NCBI GenBank assembly: GCA_913777665.1
Contig: CAJYTF010000026.1
Location: 55,226 to 119,225 of the forward strand
DNA from: an uncultured Myroides sp.
Lineage (GTDB): Bacteria > Bacteroidota > Bacteroidia > Flavobacteriales > Flavobacteriaceae
DNA length: 64,000 bases
Direction: 5' to 3'
Shown: positions 42,544-51,706 of the stretch, in pieces
Position numbering within the stretch: position 1 is the stretch's first letter
Layout of the letters: the number at the start of each line of letters is the position of its first letter
Notes under the pieces: generated by a model
Told to the model about the DNA's origin: nothing
Databases searched by the model: none
Seen by the model: only the letters and a program-made list of their open reading frames with translations
Made by a program: the position numbers and the translations under genes

Positions 42544-44340
42544 ATGGAAAACATCACAAGAGGCGGTCAATTCTTGGTAAAAGAGACCTTGGCAGAAAAT
42601 ATATTTACACCGGAAGATTTTTCGGAAGAACAAAAAATGATGCGCGATTCGGTAAAGGAATTTGTCGATCGTAAAATTTGGGCAAACAAAGATCGATTCG
42701 AGAAAAAAGATTACAAGTTTACAGAAGAATGCATGCGCGAAGCCGGCGAATTAGGCTTTTTAGGTGTTGCTGTTCCTGAAGAATACGGCGGTTTAGGAAT
42801 GGGCTTTGTATCAACCATGCTTACCTGCGACTATATTTCGGGAGCAACCGGTTCTTTTTCAACTGCTTTTGGTGCACATACAGGTATCGGAACCATGCCT
42901 ATTACTTTGTATGGAACCGAAGAACAAAAGCAAAAATATGTACCTAAATTGGCTTCGGGCGAATGGTTTGGATCATACTGTTTAACCGAACCGGGTGCGG
43001 GATCTGACGCAAATTCAGGAAAAACAAAAGCAGAATTAAGTGCCGACGGAAAATCGTACAAAATAAATGGACAAAAAATGTGGATTTCAAACGCAGGTTT
43101 CTGTCATTTAATGATTGTTTTTGCTCGAATCGAAGACGATAAAAACATTACCGGTTTTATTGTGGAATATGATGCCGCAAATGCAAACGGAATTACTTTG
43201 GGCGAAGAAGAACATAAATTGGGAATCCGTGCAAGTTCGACTCGTCAGGTGTTTTTTACCGATACCGTTGTTCCTATTGAAAATATGTTGGGGGGTCGTG
43301 GCGAAGGTTTTAAAATTGCAATGAACGCATTAAACGTGGGTAGAATTAAGTTGGCAGCTGCCTGTTTAGATTCGCAACGCCGATTAATTACACAATCGGT
43401 AAACTATGCCAACGAGCGTGTGCAGTTTAAAACACCTATTGCAAATTTTGGTGCAATTCGATCTAAAATTGCCGAAATCGCTACAAATGCTTATATAGGT
43501 GAATCGGCGGCTTATCGTGCGGCAGGTGATATCGAAAACAGAATCAATGCACGTTTGGCTGAAGGAAATTCGCATCAAGAAGCTGAATTAAAAGGTGTAG
43601 AAGAATTTGCTATTGAATGTTCTATTTTAAAAGTTGCTGTTTCTGAAGATGTTCAGCATTGTGCCGATGAAGGAATTCAGATTTTTGGCGGAATGGGCTT
43701 TTCTGAAGATACACCAATGGAAAGCGCTTGGAGAGATGCCCGTATTTCAAGAATTTATGAAGGAACCAACGAAATAAACCGAATGCTTACTGTTGGTATG
43801 TTAATAAAAAAAGCAATGAAAGGTCATGTTGATTTATTGGGTCCGGCAATGAAAGTTGGCGAAGAATTAATGGGAATACCCGATTTTGAAACTCCAGATT
43901 ATTCTGAATTATTTGCTGAAGAAAAAGAATTGATCGCTAAACTGAAAAAAGCCTTTTTAATGGTTGCAGGATCAGCAGTACAAAAATACGGAACTGATTT
44001 AGACCAGCATCAACAATTATTAATGGCAGCATCAGACATGCTTATTGAAATTTATATGGCAGAATCTGGTATTTTACGTACCGAAAAATTAGTTAAAAAT
44101 ATTGGTGAACTAAACGCTAAAGAACAAATTGCAATGGCAAAGCTGTACTTATACCAAGCGGTAGATATTATTTACACCAAAGGTAAAGAAGGTATTGTTT
44201 CTTTTGCACAAGAAGACGAGCAACGTATGATGTTGATGGGCTTACGTCGTTTTACAAAATACAACAACCAACCGAATGTGATTGAACTAAAAGAAATTAT
44301 TGCAACTAAAGTAATTGCTGATAATAAATATAGTTTTTAA
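42544..44340 (+). CDS. Acyl-CoA dehydrogenase
   Basis: 598 residues. The flavin and substrate motifs are GSYCLTEPGAGSDANSGKT and MWISNAGFCHLMIVFAR, with GIRASSTRQVFFTD. The C-terminal helical domain has IQIFGGMGFSEDTPMESAWRDARI and YEGTNEINRMLT, which places the catalytic glutamate as in VLCAD/ACAD9-like long forms. The ~180-residue C-terminal extension is also like VLCAD. It makes the first dehydrogenation of acyl-CoA. Last gene of the operon. Confidence 0.94.
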   Translation: MENITRGGQFLVKETLAENIFTPEDFSEEQKMMRDSVKEFVDRKIWANKDRFEKKDYKFTEECMREAGELGFLGVAVPEEYGGLGMGFVSTMLTCDYISGATGSFSTAFGAHTGIGTMPITLYGTEEQKQKYVPKLASGEWFGSYCLTEPGAGSDANSGKTKAELSADGKSYKINGQKMWISNAGFCHLMIVFARIEDDKNITGFIVEYDAANANGITLGEEEHKLGIRASSTRQVFFTDTVVPIENMLGGRGEGFKIAMNALNVGRIKLAAACLDSQRRLITQSVNYANERVQFKTPIANFGAIRSKIAEIATNAYIGESAAYRAAGDIENRINARLAEGNSHQEAELKGVEEFAIECSILKVAVSEDVQHCADEGIQIFGGMGFSEDTPMESAWRDARISRIYEGTNEINRMLTVGMLIKKAMKGHVDLLGPAMKVGEELMGIPDFETPDYSELFAEEKELIAKLKKAFLMVAGSAVQKYGTDLDQHQQLLMAASDMLIEIYMAESGILRTEKLVKNIGELNAKEQIAMAKLYLYQAVDIIYTKGKEGIVSFAQEDEQRMMLMGLRRFTKYNNQPNVIELKEIIATKVIADNKYSF

Positions 44341-44356
44341 GGTTATTAAAGATTAC

Positions 44357-44387
44357 AAAAAAAGCTGTTCAAATGAACAGCTTTTTT
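44357..44387 (+). terminator. Terminator of the fad operon
   Basis: AAAAAAGCTGTTC / GAACAGCTTTTTT with a 4-nt loop. Also suits the convergent ettA gene, which ends at 44396. Confidence 0.88.
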
Positions 44388-44395
44388 ATTCTAAA

Positions 44396-46084
44396 TTAGC
44401 GAACTAATTTTTTGTACTTGATACGTGTTGGTGCAACATCACCTAAACGTTTTTTACGGTTTTCTTCGTATTCAGAAAAAGATCCTTCAAAGAAATAAAC
44501 TTCAGAGTCTCCTTCAAAAGCTAAGATATGCGTGCAAACACGGTCTAAAAACCAACGGTCGTGCGAAATAATTACGGCGCAACCTGCAAAATTTTCCAAA
44601 CCTTCTTCTAAAGCTCGTAATGTATTAATATCCAAATCATTGGTAGGCTCATCTAACAACAAAACGTTCCCTTCTTCTTTCAAAGTCATTGCCAAGTGCA
44701 AACGGTTTCGCTCACCACCCGATAATGCAGAAACTTTTTTGTTTTGATCTGATCCTGCAAAGTTAAAACGCGATAAATAAGCACGCGCATTTACTTGGCG
44801 ACCACCCATCATGATTAATTCCTGACCTTCGGCAAAATTATCATAGATCGATTTTTCTGTATCAATATTTTTGTGCGATTGATCTACATAAGCAATTTTC
44901 ACGGTATCACCTACTACGAATTCTCCAGAATCGGCTTTTTGCTCGTCCATAATCATACGGAAAATAGTAGATTTACCTGCACCATTTGGTCCGATAATTC
45001 CAACAATACCTGCTTGCGGCAATGTGAAGTTTAAATTATCGTACAAAATTTTATCTCCGAATGCTTTCGCAACACCTTTGGCTTCAATAACATTTGTACC
45101 TAAACGTGGTCCGTTTGGAATATATATTTCCAGTTTTTCTTCTAATTGTTTTTGATCTTCGTTCAGCAAGCGGTCGTAATTCTGTAAACGCGCCTTTTGC
45201 TTTGTTTGACGACCTTTTGCTCCCTGACGAACCCAATCTAACTCACGTTCTAAGGTTTTTCTACGTTTCGATGCCGTTTTTTCTTCCTGCTCTAAACGTT
45301 TTGCTTTTTGATCTAACCAAGAAGAGTAGTTTCCTTTCCACGGAATACCTTCTCCCCTGTCTAATTCTAAAATCCATCCAGCAACATTATCCAAGAAATA
45401 ACGGTCGTGCGTTACGGCGATAATTGTTCCTTTATATTGTTGCAAATGTTGTTCTAACCAATGAACCGACTCGGCATCTAAGTGGTTGGTTGGCTCATCT
45501 AACAATAAAACATCTGGTTCTTGCAACAACAAACGACACAAAGCTACACGGCGACGTTCACCACCAGAAAGTACCGAAATTGGCGTATCTGGTTCCGGAC
45601 AACGAAGTGCATCCATAGCAACTTCTAACTTATTATCTAATTCCCAACCGCCTACTGCATCAATTTTATCCTGTAAATCTGCCTGGCGATCCATTAATTT
45701 CTGCATTTTGTCTGCATCTTCATAAACCTCTGGCAAACCAAACATATCGTTAATTTTGTTGAACTCGTCTAAAATAGCCACAACTTCTGCCATTCCTTCA
45801 CGAACGACTTCAATCACGGTTTTAGTTTCATCTAACTGCGGTTCCTGTTCTAAATAACCAACGGTATAACCTGGTGCAAAAACCACATCTCCTTGGTAAT
45901 TTTTATCGGCACCTGCAATAATTTTAAGTAAAGATGATTTTCCTGAACCATTTAAACCTAAAATTCCAATTTTAGCTCCGTAAAAAAAGCTTAAATAAAT
46001 ATCTTTAAGCACTGTTTTGTTTGTCGATGAGTAAGTTTTACTCACTTTCGACATTGAAAAGATTACTTTTTTATCGTCTGACAT
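44396..46084 (-). CDS. ettA: Energy-dependent translational throttle protein EttA (ABC-F)
   Basis: 562 residues with two ABC domains. The first has GLNGSGKSSLLKII and LSGGERRRVALCRLLL with LLDEPTNHLD; the second has GPNGAGKSTIFRMI and LSGGERNRLHLAMTL with LLLDEPTNDLD. The interdomain linker with LERELDWVRQGAKGRQTKQKARLQNY is the EttA P-site tRNA-interacting motif. ABC-F proteins bind the ribosomal E site and gate translation by ATP/ADP ratio. The N-terminal ~10 residues and length match EttA. Confidence 0.94.
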   Translation of the reverse strand: MSDDKKVIFSMSKVSKTYSSTNKTVLKDIYLSFFYGAKIGILGLNGSGKSSLLKIIAGADKNYQGDVVFAPGYTVGYLEQEPQLDETKTVIEVVREGMAEVVAILDEFNKINDMFGLPEVYEDADKMQKLMDRQADLQDKIDAVGGWELDNKLEVAMDALRCPEPDTPISVLSGGERRRVALCRLLLQEPDVLLLDEPTNHLDAESVHWLEQHLQQYKGTIIAVTHDRYFLDNVAGWILELDRGEGIPWKGNYSSWLDQKAKRLEQEEKTASKRRKTLERELDWVRQGAKGRQTKQKARLQNYDRLLNEDQKQLEEKLEIYIPNGPRLGTNVIEAKGVAKAFGDKILYDNLNFTLPQAGIVGIIGPNGAGKSTIFRMIMDEQKADSGEFVVGDTVKIAYVDQSHKNIDTEKSIYDNFAEGQELIMMGGRQVNARAYLSRFNFAGSDQNKKVSALSGGERNRLHLAMTLKEEGNVLLLDEPTNDLDINTLRALEEGLENFAGCAVIISHDRWFLDRVCTHILAFEGDSEVYFFEGSFSEYEENRKKRLGDVAPTRIKYKKLVR

Positions 46085-46115
46085 AATATTTTTTAGTATA
46101 TTTTTAGATACACAT

Positions 46116-46123
46116 CAAAAATA
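46116..46123 (-). promoter_or_regulatory. -7 element of ettA
   Basis: TATTTTTG on the minus strand, about 31 bases before the ATG. Confidence 0.45.
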
Positions 46124-46157
46124 CCACTTAAAATTGTATTAATAAAAATTTATTTGA

Positions 46158-46187
46158 TTGCAGATAAAAATCTGTTTTGTATTTTTG
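46158..46187 (+). promoter_or_regulatory. Promoter of the small gene 46203-46415
   Basis: TTG (46158-46160), 19 bases, TATTTTTG (46180-46187). The TTG is the codon the ORF track uses as start, so that start is wrong and the ATG at 46203 is right. Confidence 0.6.
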
Positions 46188-46202
46188 AATAAAAATAGAA
46201 AT

Positions 46203-46415
46203 ATGGAATTTACAGAGAACTTTAGAAAATCGAATAATTTTAGAATTAACGGTCAAATGCTTTATATAACAGATGCAAATGGTCATGAATTAGAACTTTT
46301 TGTTGGCGAAGAAATTGAAGCTGCAAGATGGAGCGACGAAGGCAGATTGCTTGTTGTTTTAAAAAGCGGAGCAGTTAGATCGTACGAAAACGAGATTAAT
46401 TATATTAAAATCTAA
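46203..46415 (+). CDS. Small conserved-looking protein of unknown function
   Basis: 70 residues from the ATG at 46203. The sequence (MEFTENFRKSNNFRINGQML...RWSDEGRLLVVLKSGAVRSY) has a beta-rich pattern with no cysteines, signal peptide or membrane segment. It is intracellular. I do not recognise the family. It has its own promoter and terminator, which argues that it is a real gene. Confidence 0.65.
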   Translation: MEFTENFRKSNNFRINGQMLYITDANGHELELFVGEEIEAARWSDEGRLLVVLKSGAVRSYENEINYIKI

Positions 46416-46416
46416 T

Positions 46417-46447
46417 AAAAAAGGAACTTTTAAGAAGTTCCTTTTTT
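46417..46447. terminator. Bidirectional terminator between the small gene and the GT2 gene
   Basis: AAAAAAGGAACTT / AAGTTCCTTTTTT with a 5-nt loop. It starts after the plus-strand stop and overlaps the end of the minus-strand glycosyltransferase gene (46430). Confidence 0.8.
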
Positions 46448-47254
46448 TATGCCGAATTCTGTCCAAGCACATTTATTTCTTTTAGTTTTTTCGCGAATTT
46501 GCTTATTAACAGCCAATGCCTTTTCGTTTACATAACCACGGGCATGATCTAAATGCACACAAGTTGTACTATAACGTATTTGTTTACCTTTTATGCCTTT
46601 GTTTATCAAGCGTTCGCCCAATTCACGGTCTTCACCGCCATATTCCATTCGTTCATCAAAGCCGTTAACCGCTAAAATATCTTTTTTCCAAGCTGAAGAA
46701 TTATGTCCGTTCCATGAGGGTGTTGTTGGAGTAATAAAGTTTAAAAAATCACTTTTAAATCCGAAAGAATTCAATTTATTGTTTTTAAAAGATTTCTTCA
46801 TTCCGTGAGCAATTAACCAATCAACATTAAAGCAATTGCCCGAAAGTATATCTTCTTTCGATATCAATTTTGATAAATCCATTGACAATTTATGATATCC
46901 GCCAGAAAGAAAAACGTTAGGTTTACGTAATTTCTCATGTACTTCAACAAAATCTTTTCGCGGAATACAGTCGCCATCGGTCATAATTATATAATCGGTC
47001 GATGTTTCTGTAACAGCTTTGTTTAGAATAATTGTTTTCTGAAAACCGTTGTTTTCATGCCAAACATGTTTAATAGGAAACGCCACCTGTGATTGAAGCT
47101 TCACTATTAAATTAGCGGTTTCTTCAGTTGATCCATCATCGGCAATAACAACTTCAAACTGTTTGTAAGTCTGTGCCGAAAATCCCCAAATAACCTTTTC
47201 TAACCATTCGGGCGAATTATATGTACTAACAATTATGGAAATATTTGGTTTCAT
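46430..47254 (-). CDS. Family 2 glycosyltransferase with galactosyltransferase-like C-terminus
   Basis: 274 residues, GT-A fold. ISIIVSTYNSPEWLEKVI, VIADDGSTEETANLI and YIIMTDGDCIPRKDFV give the nucleotide-sugar and metal (DGD) sites. The C-terminal NGFDERMEYGGEDRELGERLINKG is the acceptor-site ED motif of the galactosyltransferase-like C domain. It should add a hexose in LPS/glycan synthesis. A close relative is 49897-50682. Divergent from the GT9 gene with a 56-base gap. Confidence 0.9.
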   Translation of the reverse strand: MKPNISIIVSTYNSPEWLEKVIWGFSAQTYKQFEVVIADDGSTEETANLIVKLQSQVAFPIKHVWHENNGFQKTIILNKAVTETSTDYIIMTDGDCIPRKDFVEVHEKLRKPNVFLSGGYHKLSMDLSKLISKEDILSGNCFNVDWLIAHGMKKSFKNNKLNSFGFKSDFLNFITPTTPSWNGHNSSAWKKDILAVNGFDERMEYGGEDRELGERLINKGIKGKQIRYSTTCVHLDHARGYVNEKALAVNKQIREKTKRNKCAWTEFGIKKGTS

Positions 47255-47259
47255 GCAAG

Positions 47260-47267
47260 CAAATATA
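47260..47267 (-). promoter_or_regulatory. -7 element of the minus-strand GT2 gene, next to the ATG
   Basis: TATATTTG on the minus strand, only 5 bases before the ATG at 47254. The predicted mRNA would be leaderless or nearly so. Confidence 0.4.
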
Positions 47268-47278
47268 GAGTATTTTAA

Positions 47279-47286
47279 TATTTTTG
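47279..47286 (+). promoter_or_regulatory. -7 element of the plus-strand GT9 operon
   Basis: TATTTTTG, 24 bases before the ATG at 47311. It forms a divergent promoter pair with 47260-47267. Confidence 0.5.
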
Positions 47287-47310
47287 TAGAAATAACTTTT
47301 TATAAAAAGT

Positions 47311-48387
47311 ATGAAAAAAATATTGGTAATTCAACAAAAAATGATTGGCGACGTTTTAGTGAGCACTATTTTGTGCGAAACACTCTGCAAAGCCTATCCT
47401 GACGCACAAGTTGATTACCTTATTTATGAAAATACATACCCCGTAATTGCCGAAAACGATAAAAATTACAATGTTATCTTTTTTAAAAATGAATACCGAG
47501 ATAACAAAAAAGCACTGATTAGTTTTGCATTATCGTTAAAAGATCAAAATTACGATGTTGTAATTGATGCTTACAGCAAATTAGAAAGCTGGCTGATTGT
47601 GGGGCTATCAAACGCAAAAACAAAAATTTCGTTTAAAAAGAAAATTTCTAATTTACTGTTTACTCACTTAATTGAAAGACACCAAGTTCCAACAACAAAT
47701 TTGGGACTGGTAATAGAGCATCGCTTAAAGTTATTGGATCCATTGAATATTCCAAAAGATTTATACGTAACACATCCAACAATAAAAATAACCGATGTTG
47801 AAAATGAAAACGCAATAAATCTTTTAAAAGAAAACAACGTTGATTTGCAAAAACCAATTGTAATGATTAATATTATTGGTAGTAGCGAAACAAAAACTTA
47901 TCCGCTAAACTATATGGCAAAAGTGGTAGATATAGTTGCAGAAAATGACGTACAAATTCTTTTTAACTACATTCCTAACCAAATAGAAACTGCTAAAACG
48001 GTTTTAGATTTATGTTCTGTAGAAACAAAGAAAAAAATATTTTTTAACGTTTTAGGTACTAATTTACGCGGATTACTTGCCTTGTTAAATCAATGCAGTT
48101 TTGTAATTGGTAATGACGGCGGTACAATGAATATGGCAAAAGCGTTAAACAAGCCAACGTTTATCATTTTTTCACCTTGGATTGAAAAGAAGGCTTGGAA
48201 TACTTACGAAGATGGTAAAAAACATATTTCGGTTCATTTGAACGATTACAAACCCGAGCTTTTCGAAAATAAAAGACTAAAGAAAATAAAAAAAGAAAAC
48301 AATAACCTTTACAATTTATTTTTACCCGATTTTTTCGGAAATTTGCTAACCCATTTTATCAAAAGTAATTTGATTAATGAACAATAA
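47311..48387 (+). CDS. Family 9 glycosyltransferase (heptosyltransferase-like)
   Basis: 358 residues, GT-B fold. MKKILVIQQKMIGDVLVSTILCETL and CSFVIGNDGGTMNMAKALNKPTFIIF are the N- and C-terminal signatures of GT9, as in WaaC/WaaF/WaaQ. It should transfer heptose or a hexose to LPS core. Overlaps the following GT2 gene by 11 bases, so translation is coupled. Confidence 0.9.
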   Translation: MKKILVIQQKMIGDVLVSTILCETLCKAYPDAQVDYLIYENTYPVIAENDKNYNVIFFKNEYRDNKKALISFALSLKDQNYDVVIDAYSKLESWLIVGLSNAKTKISFKKKISNLLFTHLIERHQVPTTNLGLVIEHRLKLLDPLNIPKDLYVTHPTIKITDVENENAINLLKENNVDLQKPIVMINIIGSSETKTYPLNYMAKVVDIVAENDVQILFNYIPNQIETAKTVLDLCSVETKKKIFFNVLGTNLRGLLALLNQCSFVIGNDGGTMNMAKALNKPTFIIFSPWIEKKAWNTYEDGKKHISVHLNDYKPELFENKRLKKIKKENNNLYNLFLPDFFGNLLTHFIKSNLINEQ

Positions 48388-49147
48388 TAAACTCACTGCC
48401 TTAGTAATTACCCTTAATGAAGAAAAAAACATTAGGGATCTTATGCATAATTTAGATTTTGCAGATGAGATTATTGTAGTTGATTCATTCAGCACCGATA
48501 AAACGTTAGAAATTTTAAAAGAATTTTCTAACGTTAAAGTATATCAGCACGTTTTTAATAATTTTTCGGAACAACGCAATATTGCAATTGATTACGCAAC
48601 TAATGACTGGATTTTATTTATTGATGCCGATGAACGAATTTCAAATGATTTAAAACAAGAAATTCAAGATGTTTTAAAGTTAAACAATACTAAAAGAGGA
48701 TATTACTTAAAACGAAAGTTTTACTTTTTTAATGAACCCGTTCATTTTTCAGGATTGCAATCTGATAAAAACCTTCGATTATTTAAAAAGAAAAATGCTA
48801 AATATCATGGCATTGTACATGAAAAATTAAATTTTAATGACAATGTGGGTATTTTAAACAATTACTTAATTCATTATTCATACGCGCACCACCAGCATTT
48901 TAAAGATAAAGTATTCTATTACAATAGATTAAAAGCAGTTGAAAAATTAAATATCGGCTATAAACCCAATTCTGTTTTAGCTGTTATGCATCCTATCTAT
49001 ACTTTTTTAAACAGGTATTTTTTCAGATTAGGATTTCTTGACGGGAAAAAGGGTTTTGTTATTTGTAAAGTATATGCCCAAGGCATTAAAGAACGTTATA
49101 ACGAAATGCTTAAAGTTTACGAAAACACTATTTCTTCCAAAATTTAA
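48377..49147 (+). CDS. Family 2 glycosyltransferase, WaaE/KdtX-like
   Basis: 256 residues. LTALVITLNEEKNIRDLMHNLDFADEIIVVDSFSTDKTLEI and WILFIDADERIS contain the GT-A donor motifs. FFNEPVHFSGLQSDKNLRLFKKKNAKYHG is the WaaE (beta-1,4-glucosyltransferase of the LPS inner core) pattern. Ends in the convergent LPS kinase gene with a 20-base overlap at 49128-49147. Confidence 0.9.
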   Translation: MNNNKLTALVITLNEEKNIRDLMHNLDFADEIIVVDSFSTDKTLEILKEFSNVKVYQHVFNNFSEQRNIAIDYATNDWILFIDADERISNDLKQEIQDVLKLNNTKRGYYLKRKFYFFNEPVHFSGLQSDKNLRLFKKKNAKYHGIVHEKLNFNDNVGILNNYLIHYSYAHHQHFKDKVFYYNRLKAVEKLNIGYKPNSVLAVMHPIYTFLNRYFFRLGFLDGKKGFVICKVYAQGIKERYNEMLKVYENTISSKI

Positions 49148-49895
49148 TACTTTTTTTAAGCTTTTGCTTTCGGTGGAATTTCATTTGAAATTCGCTGGTT
49201 AAGTTCCATAATAAATCAAAAATTTCTTGTTCGTTTTTTTGTGAATACAATTTCGCATATTCATTTGCCATAACAGCAATCATTTCTTTTTTAGGTGTTA
49301 ATCGGCGTAAATTATACATGCGTTGTTCAAACGACATTTGCGCGTGAAACTGCATTCTGTTTAGATCAACCAAATAAAAAGAATGCGAACTATCTGCATT
49401 AATTTTTATTAGCGTATTTCCTGGTGAATGATCTTTAAACTCCACTCCTGCTTCGTGCAATTTGTAGCAAAAAACAGTAAATGCACGTAAAATAGCCTCG
49501 TGATTTTCCAAATCAGGATTTTGAACTAAATCTCTGTAGGTGTATTCTGTAACAATATGTTCGCAAACGTAAAAGCTTTTCCCTAAACCAATTCCGTTAT
49601 TAAATTCAGCAAATGCAATGGGTTGCGGAGTTCCAATATTACTTTTCAATAATCGTAAAGCATAATTATATGAACGTTTGGCTTTAGAATCGCGAATAAA
49701 TCTATATACAAACGAATTTAATAAATTAGGTTTTTTAAAAGCTTTAATATTCAGCAATTGATCGTTTAAACGAAAAATTTTAATGGTATTTCGGCTTCCT
49801 TTGACTAAAAGCGTTCCTTGTTCATTAAAATGCGTAAGTAAAGTTTCTATATCTTTTTTTTGATCAATAAACTGCGGCTGTACAACTAACTTCAT
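49128..49895 (-). CDS. LPS core (Kdo) kinase-like protein
   Basis: 255 residues of the protein-kinase-like InaA/WaaP/KdkA fold. The conserved lysine region is GTLLVKGSRNTIKIFRLN. The catalytic loop is VEFKDHSPGNTLIKI and the metal-binding DFG-like segment is FYLVDLNRMQF. The position in an LPS core gene cluster supports phosphorylation of a core sugar. Minus strand, co-directional with the GT2 upstream (one base gap). The family member specificity is inferred. Confidence 0.82.
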   Translation of the reverse strand: MKLVVQPQFIDQKKDIETLLTHFNEQGTLLVKGSRNTIKIFRLNDQLLNIKAFKKPNLLNSFVYRFIRDSKAKRSYNYALRLLKSNIGTPQPIAFAEFNNGIGLGKSFYVCEHIVTEYTYRDLVQNPDLENHEAILRAFTVFCYKLHEAGVEFKDHSPGNTLIKINADSSHSFYLVDLNRMQFHAQMSFEQRMYNLRRLTPKKEMIAVMANEYAKLYSQKNEQEIFDLLWNLTSEFQMKFHRKQKLKKSIKFWKK

Positions 49896-49896
49896 T

Positions 49897-50682
49897 TTAC
49901 AAATATTGCGAAATTCCTTTTTCTGTTCGAATAATTTTTTCTTGAATTGATTTATGCTGAATTAAATCGTTGTCTTTTAACTGATCGCGCGGATTTTCAT
50001 TATGATAAATATGATACACGATGCCCACATAGCGTAATCTTTTGCCTAAAACACCTTTATTTCCTAAACGAATTACCAAATCACTATCTTCTCTGCCCCA
50101 ACCTTCAAAATCCTCATTGTATCCGTTAATTGCAATAAAATCTTCTCTCCAAAAAGATACGTTGCATCCACGAAAATTCGACGAAAAACCTTCGTGCGGT
50201 TTATACATTTTAGACAATAATTTGTTGTGAATGGTTCTTGATTTCTTCTTTAAATTTTTAGAAAAGAAGTTGAATTTCGTTTTCTTATCAATAAAAATTC
50301 CTGGTAGTGCATCTTTTGTAATCGTAGCTCTGGTTCCGTATAAATATACATTTCGCTGAGCATTTTCTTTATGATCTGCAATAAATTTTGGATGCATGAT
50401 ACAATCTCCATCGATCTGAATAATATAATCGCATGAACTTTTTGCAACGGCTTTATTCAAAATTATGGCTTTACGAAAACCTTTATCTTCCTGCCAAACA
50501 TGAATTACTTTAAATGTACTTTTACGTGTAAACTCATCAATAAGTTTTTTGGTTTCTTCATTAGAACCGTCATCGGCAATCAGCACTTCATCGGGCATTT
50601 CGGTTTGTTCAAAAATACTTTTAAAGATAAGTTCTAACGCTTGCGGCCAGTTGTAAGTTGATATTAGTAAAGCTGTTTTCAT
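49897..50682 (-). CDS. Family 2 glycosyltransferase, galactosyltransferase-like C-terminus
   Basis: 261 residues. ALLISTYNWPQALELIFKSIF, VLIADDGSNEETKKLID, CDYIIQIDGDCIMHPKFI and the acceptor ED motif NGYNEDFEGWGREDSDLVIRLGNKG are conserved. It is a paralogue of 46430-47254 with the same architecture. Probably an LPS core hexosyltransferase in the same cluster. Confidence 0.9.
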   Translation of the reverse strand: MKTALLISTYNWPQALELIFKSIFEQTEMPDEVLIADDGSNEETKKLIDEFTRKSTFKVIHVWQEDKGFRKAIILNKAVAKSSCDYIIQIDGDCIMHPKFIADHKENAQRNVYLYGTRATITKDALPGIFIDKKTKFNFFSKNLKKKSRTIHNKLLSKMYKPHEGFSSNFRGCNVSFWREDFIAINGYNEDFEGWGREDSDLVIRLGNKGVLGKRLRYVGIVYHIYHNENPRDQLKDNDLIQHKSIQEKIIRTEKGISQYL

Positions 50683-50700
50683 TAATTACAAATAATGGTA

Positions 50701-50708
50701 CAAATATA
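50701..50708 (-). promoter_or_regulatory. -7 element of the GT2/LPS-kinase pair
   Basis: TATATTTG on the minus strand, 18 bases before the ATG at 50682. Confidence 0.45.
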
Positions 50709-50776
50709 TATTATAAGATATTTAAAGTAGGTATAACTTACTTTTTTCTTTATTTTTACTTCGAAATTAAAGATAG

Positions 50777-51703
50777 ATGTTAAAAATAGCCGTTATAATT
50801 ATTAATTACAACTCTAGCGAATACACTATTAATTGTATTAAAAGCATTTTACAAAAAACAGATGATAGCTTTAACTATAAGGTTTATATTGTAGATAATA
50901 ATTCAGAAAAGGAAGATTATTACCAATTACAAAAGTATTTAAACCAGAATGTTAACAGTAAAATTTCGTTACACAGAAGCAACATTAATAAGGGTTTTGG
51001 TGGCGGGAATATGTTTGGATTACAGTTTGCAGAACCATCAGAATTTGTTGCATTTGTAAATAATGACACCTTGTTTTTAAACGACTGTTTAAAAATTTTG
51101 TACGATTTTATAAAAAACAAAACTAGTGTAGCTATTGTTGGCGGGCAAAGTTTTGATGAAAAGAATAATGAAATTATATCTTTTGATCATTATGCAAGTA
51201 CAACCAGACAAATTTTTGGAAGAAGGTTTTTAGAAAGATTGAACTCTGATAAATATCCTATTAGGAAAAAAAACTATCAAACACCAATGAAAGTTAACAC
51301 CGTATCGGGAAGTTTTATGCTTATTGACAGAAAAAGTTTTAACGAAATAGGTGGCTTTGATGAAAATTTATTTCTTTATTATGAAGAAACAGATGTTTGC
51401 CTACGTTTAAAAAAACTAAATAAAGATTGTTACATAGTACCACAAGCAAAATATTTACACTATCATGGTGCAAGTACCGAACGCAGCATTAATATAAAAA
51501 AAGAACTTAAAATTTCGTTGGTTTACTTAGTTCATAAACATTACGGATTAATAAGTAAAAAAACACTGTTACTATATTTATTAACATCTAGTTTTTTTGC
51601 AAGTATAATAAAACCTAAAAAGTGGACGTTTTTTAATTTGTATCTTCAAGGTGCACCGCTTACCAAATCATTAAAAACACAACAAAAAATAAACGAATTA
51701 TAA
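50777..51703 (+). CDS. Family 2 glycosyltransferase, rhamnosyltransferase-like
   Basis: 308 residues. VIIINYNSSEYTINCIKSIL, YIVDNNSEKEDYYQL, FVAFVNNDTLFLNDCLKILYDF and the acceptor pattern VSGSFMLIDRKSFNEIGGFDENLFLYYEETDVCLRLKK are typical of the rfbN/WbbL branch. Possibly adds rhamnose or another deoxyhexose. First of four plus-strand genes; the C-terminus has a hydrophobic segment (LLLYLLTSSFFASIIK). Confidence 0.9.
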   Translation: MLKIAVIIINYNSSEYTINCIKSILQKTDDSFNYKVYIVDNNSEKEDYYQLQKYLNQNVNSKISLHRSNINKGFGGGNMFGLQFAEPSEFVAFVNNDTLFLNDCLKILYDFIKNKTSVAIVGGQSFDEKNNEIISFDHYASTTRQIFGRRFLERLNSDKYPIRKKNYQTPMKVNTVSGSFMLIDRKSFNEIGGFDENLFLYYEETDVCLRLKKLNKDCYIVPQAKYLHYHGASTERSINIKKELKISLVYLVHKHYGLISKKTLLLYLLTSSFFASIIKPKKWTFFNLYLQGAPLTKSLKTQQKINEL

Positions 51704-51706
51704 TTT

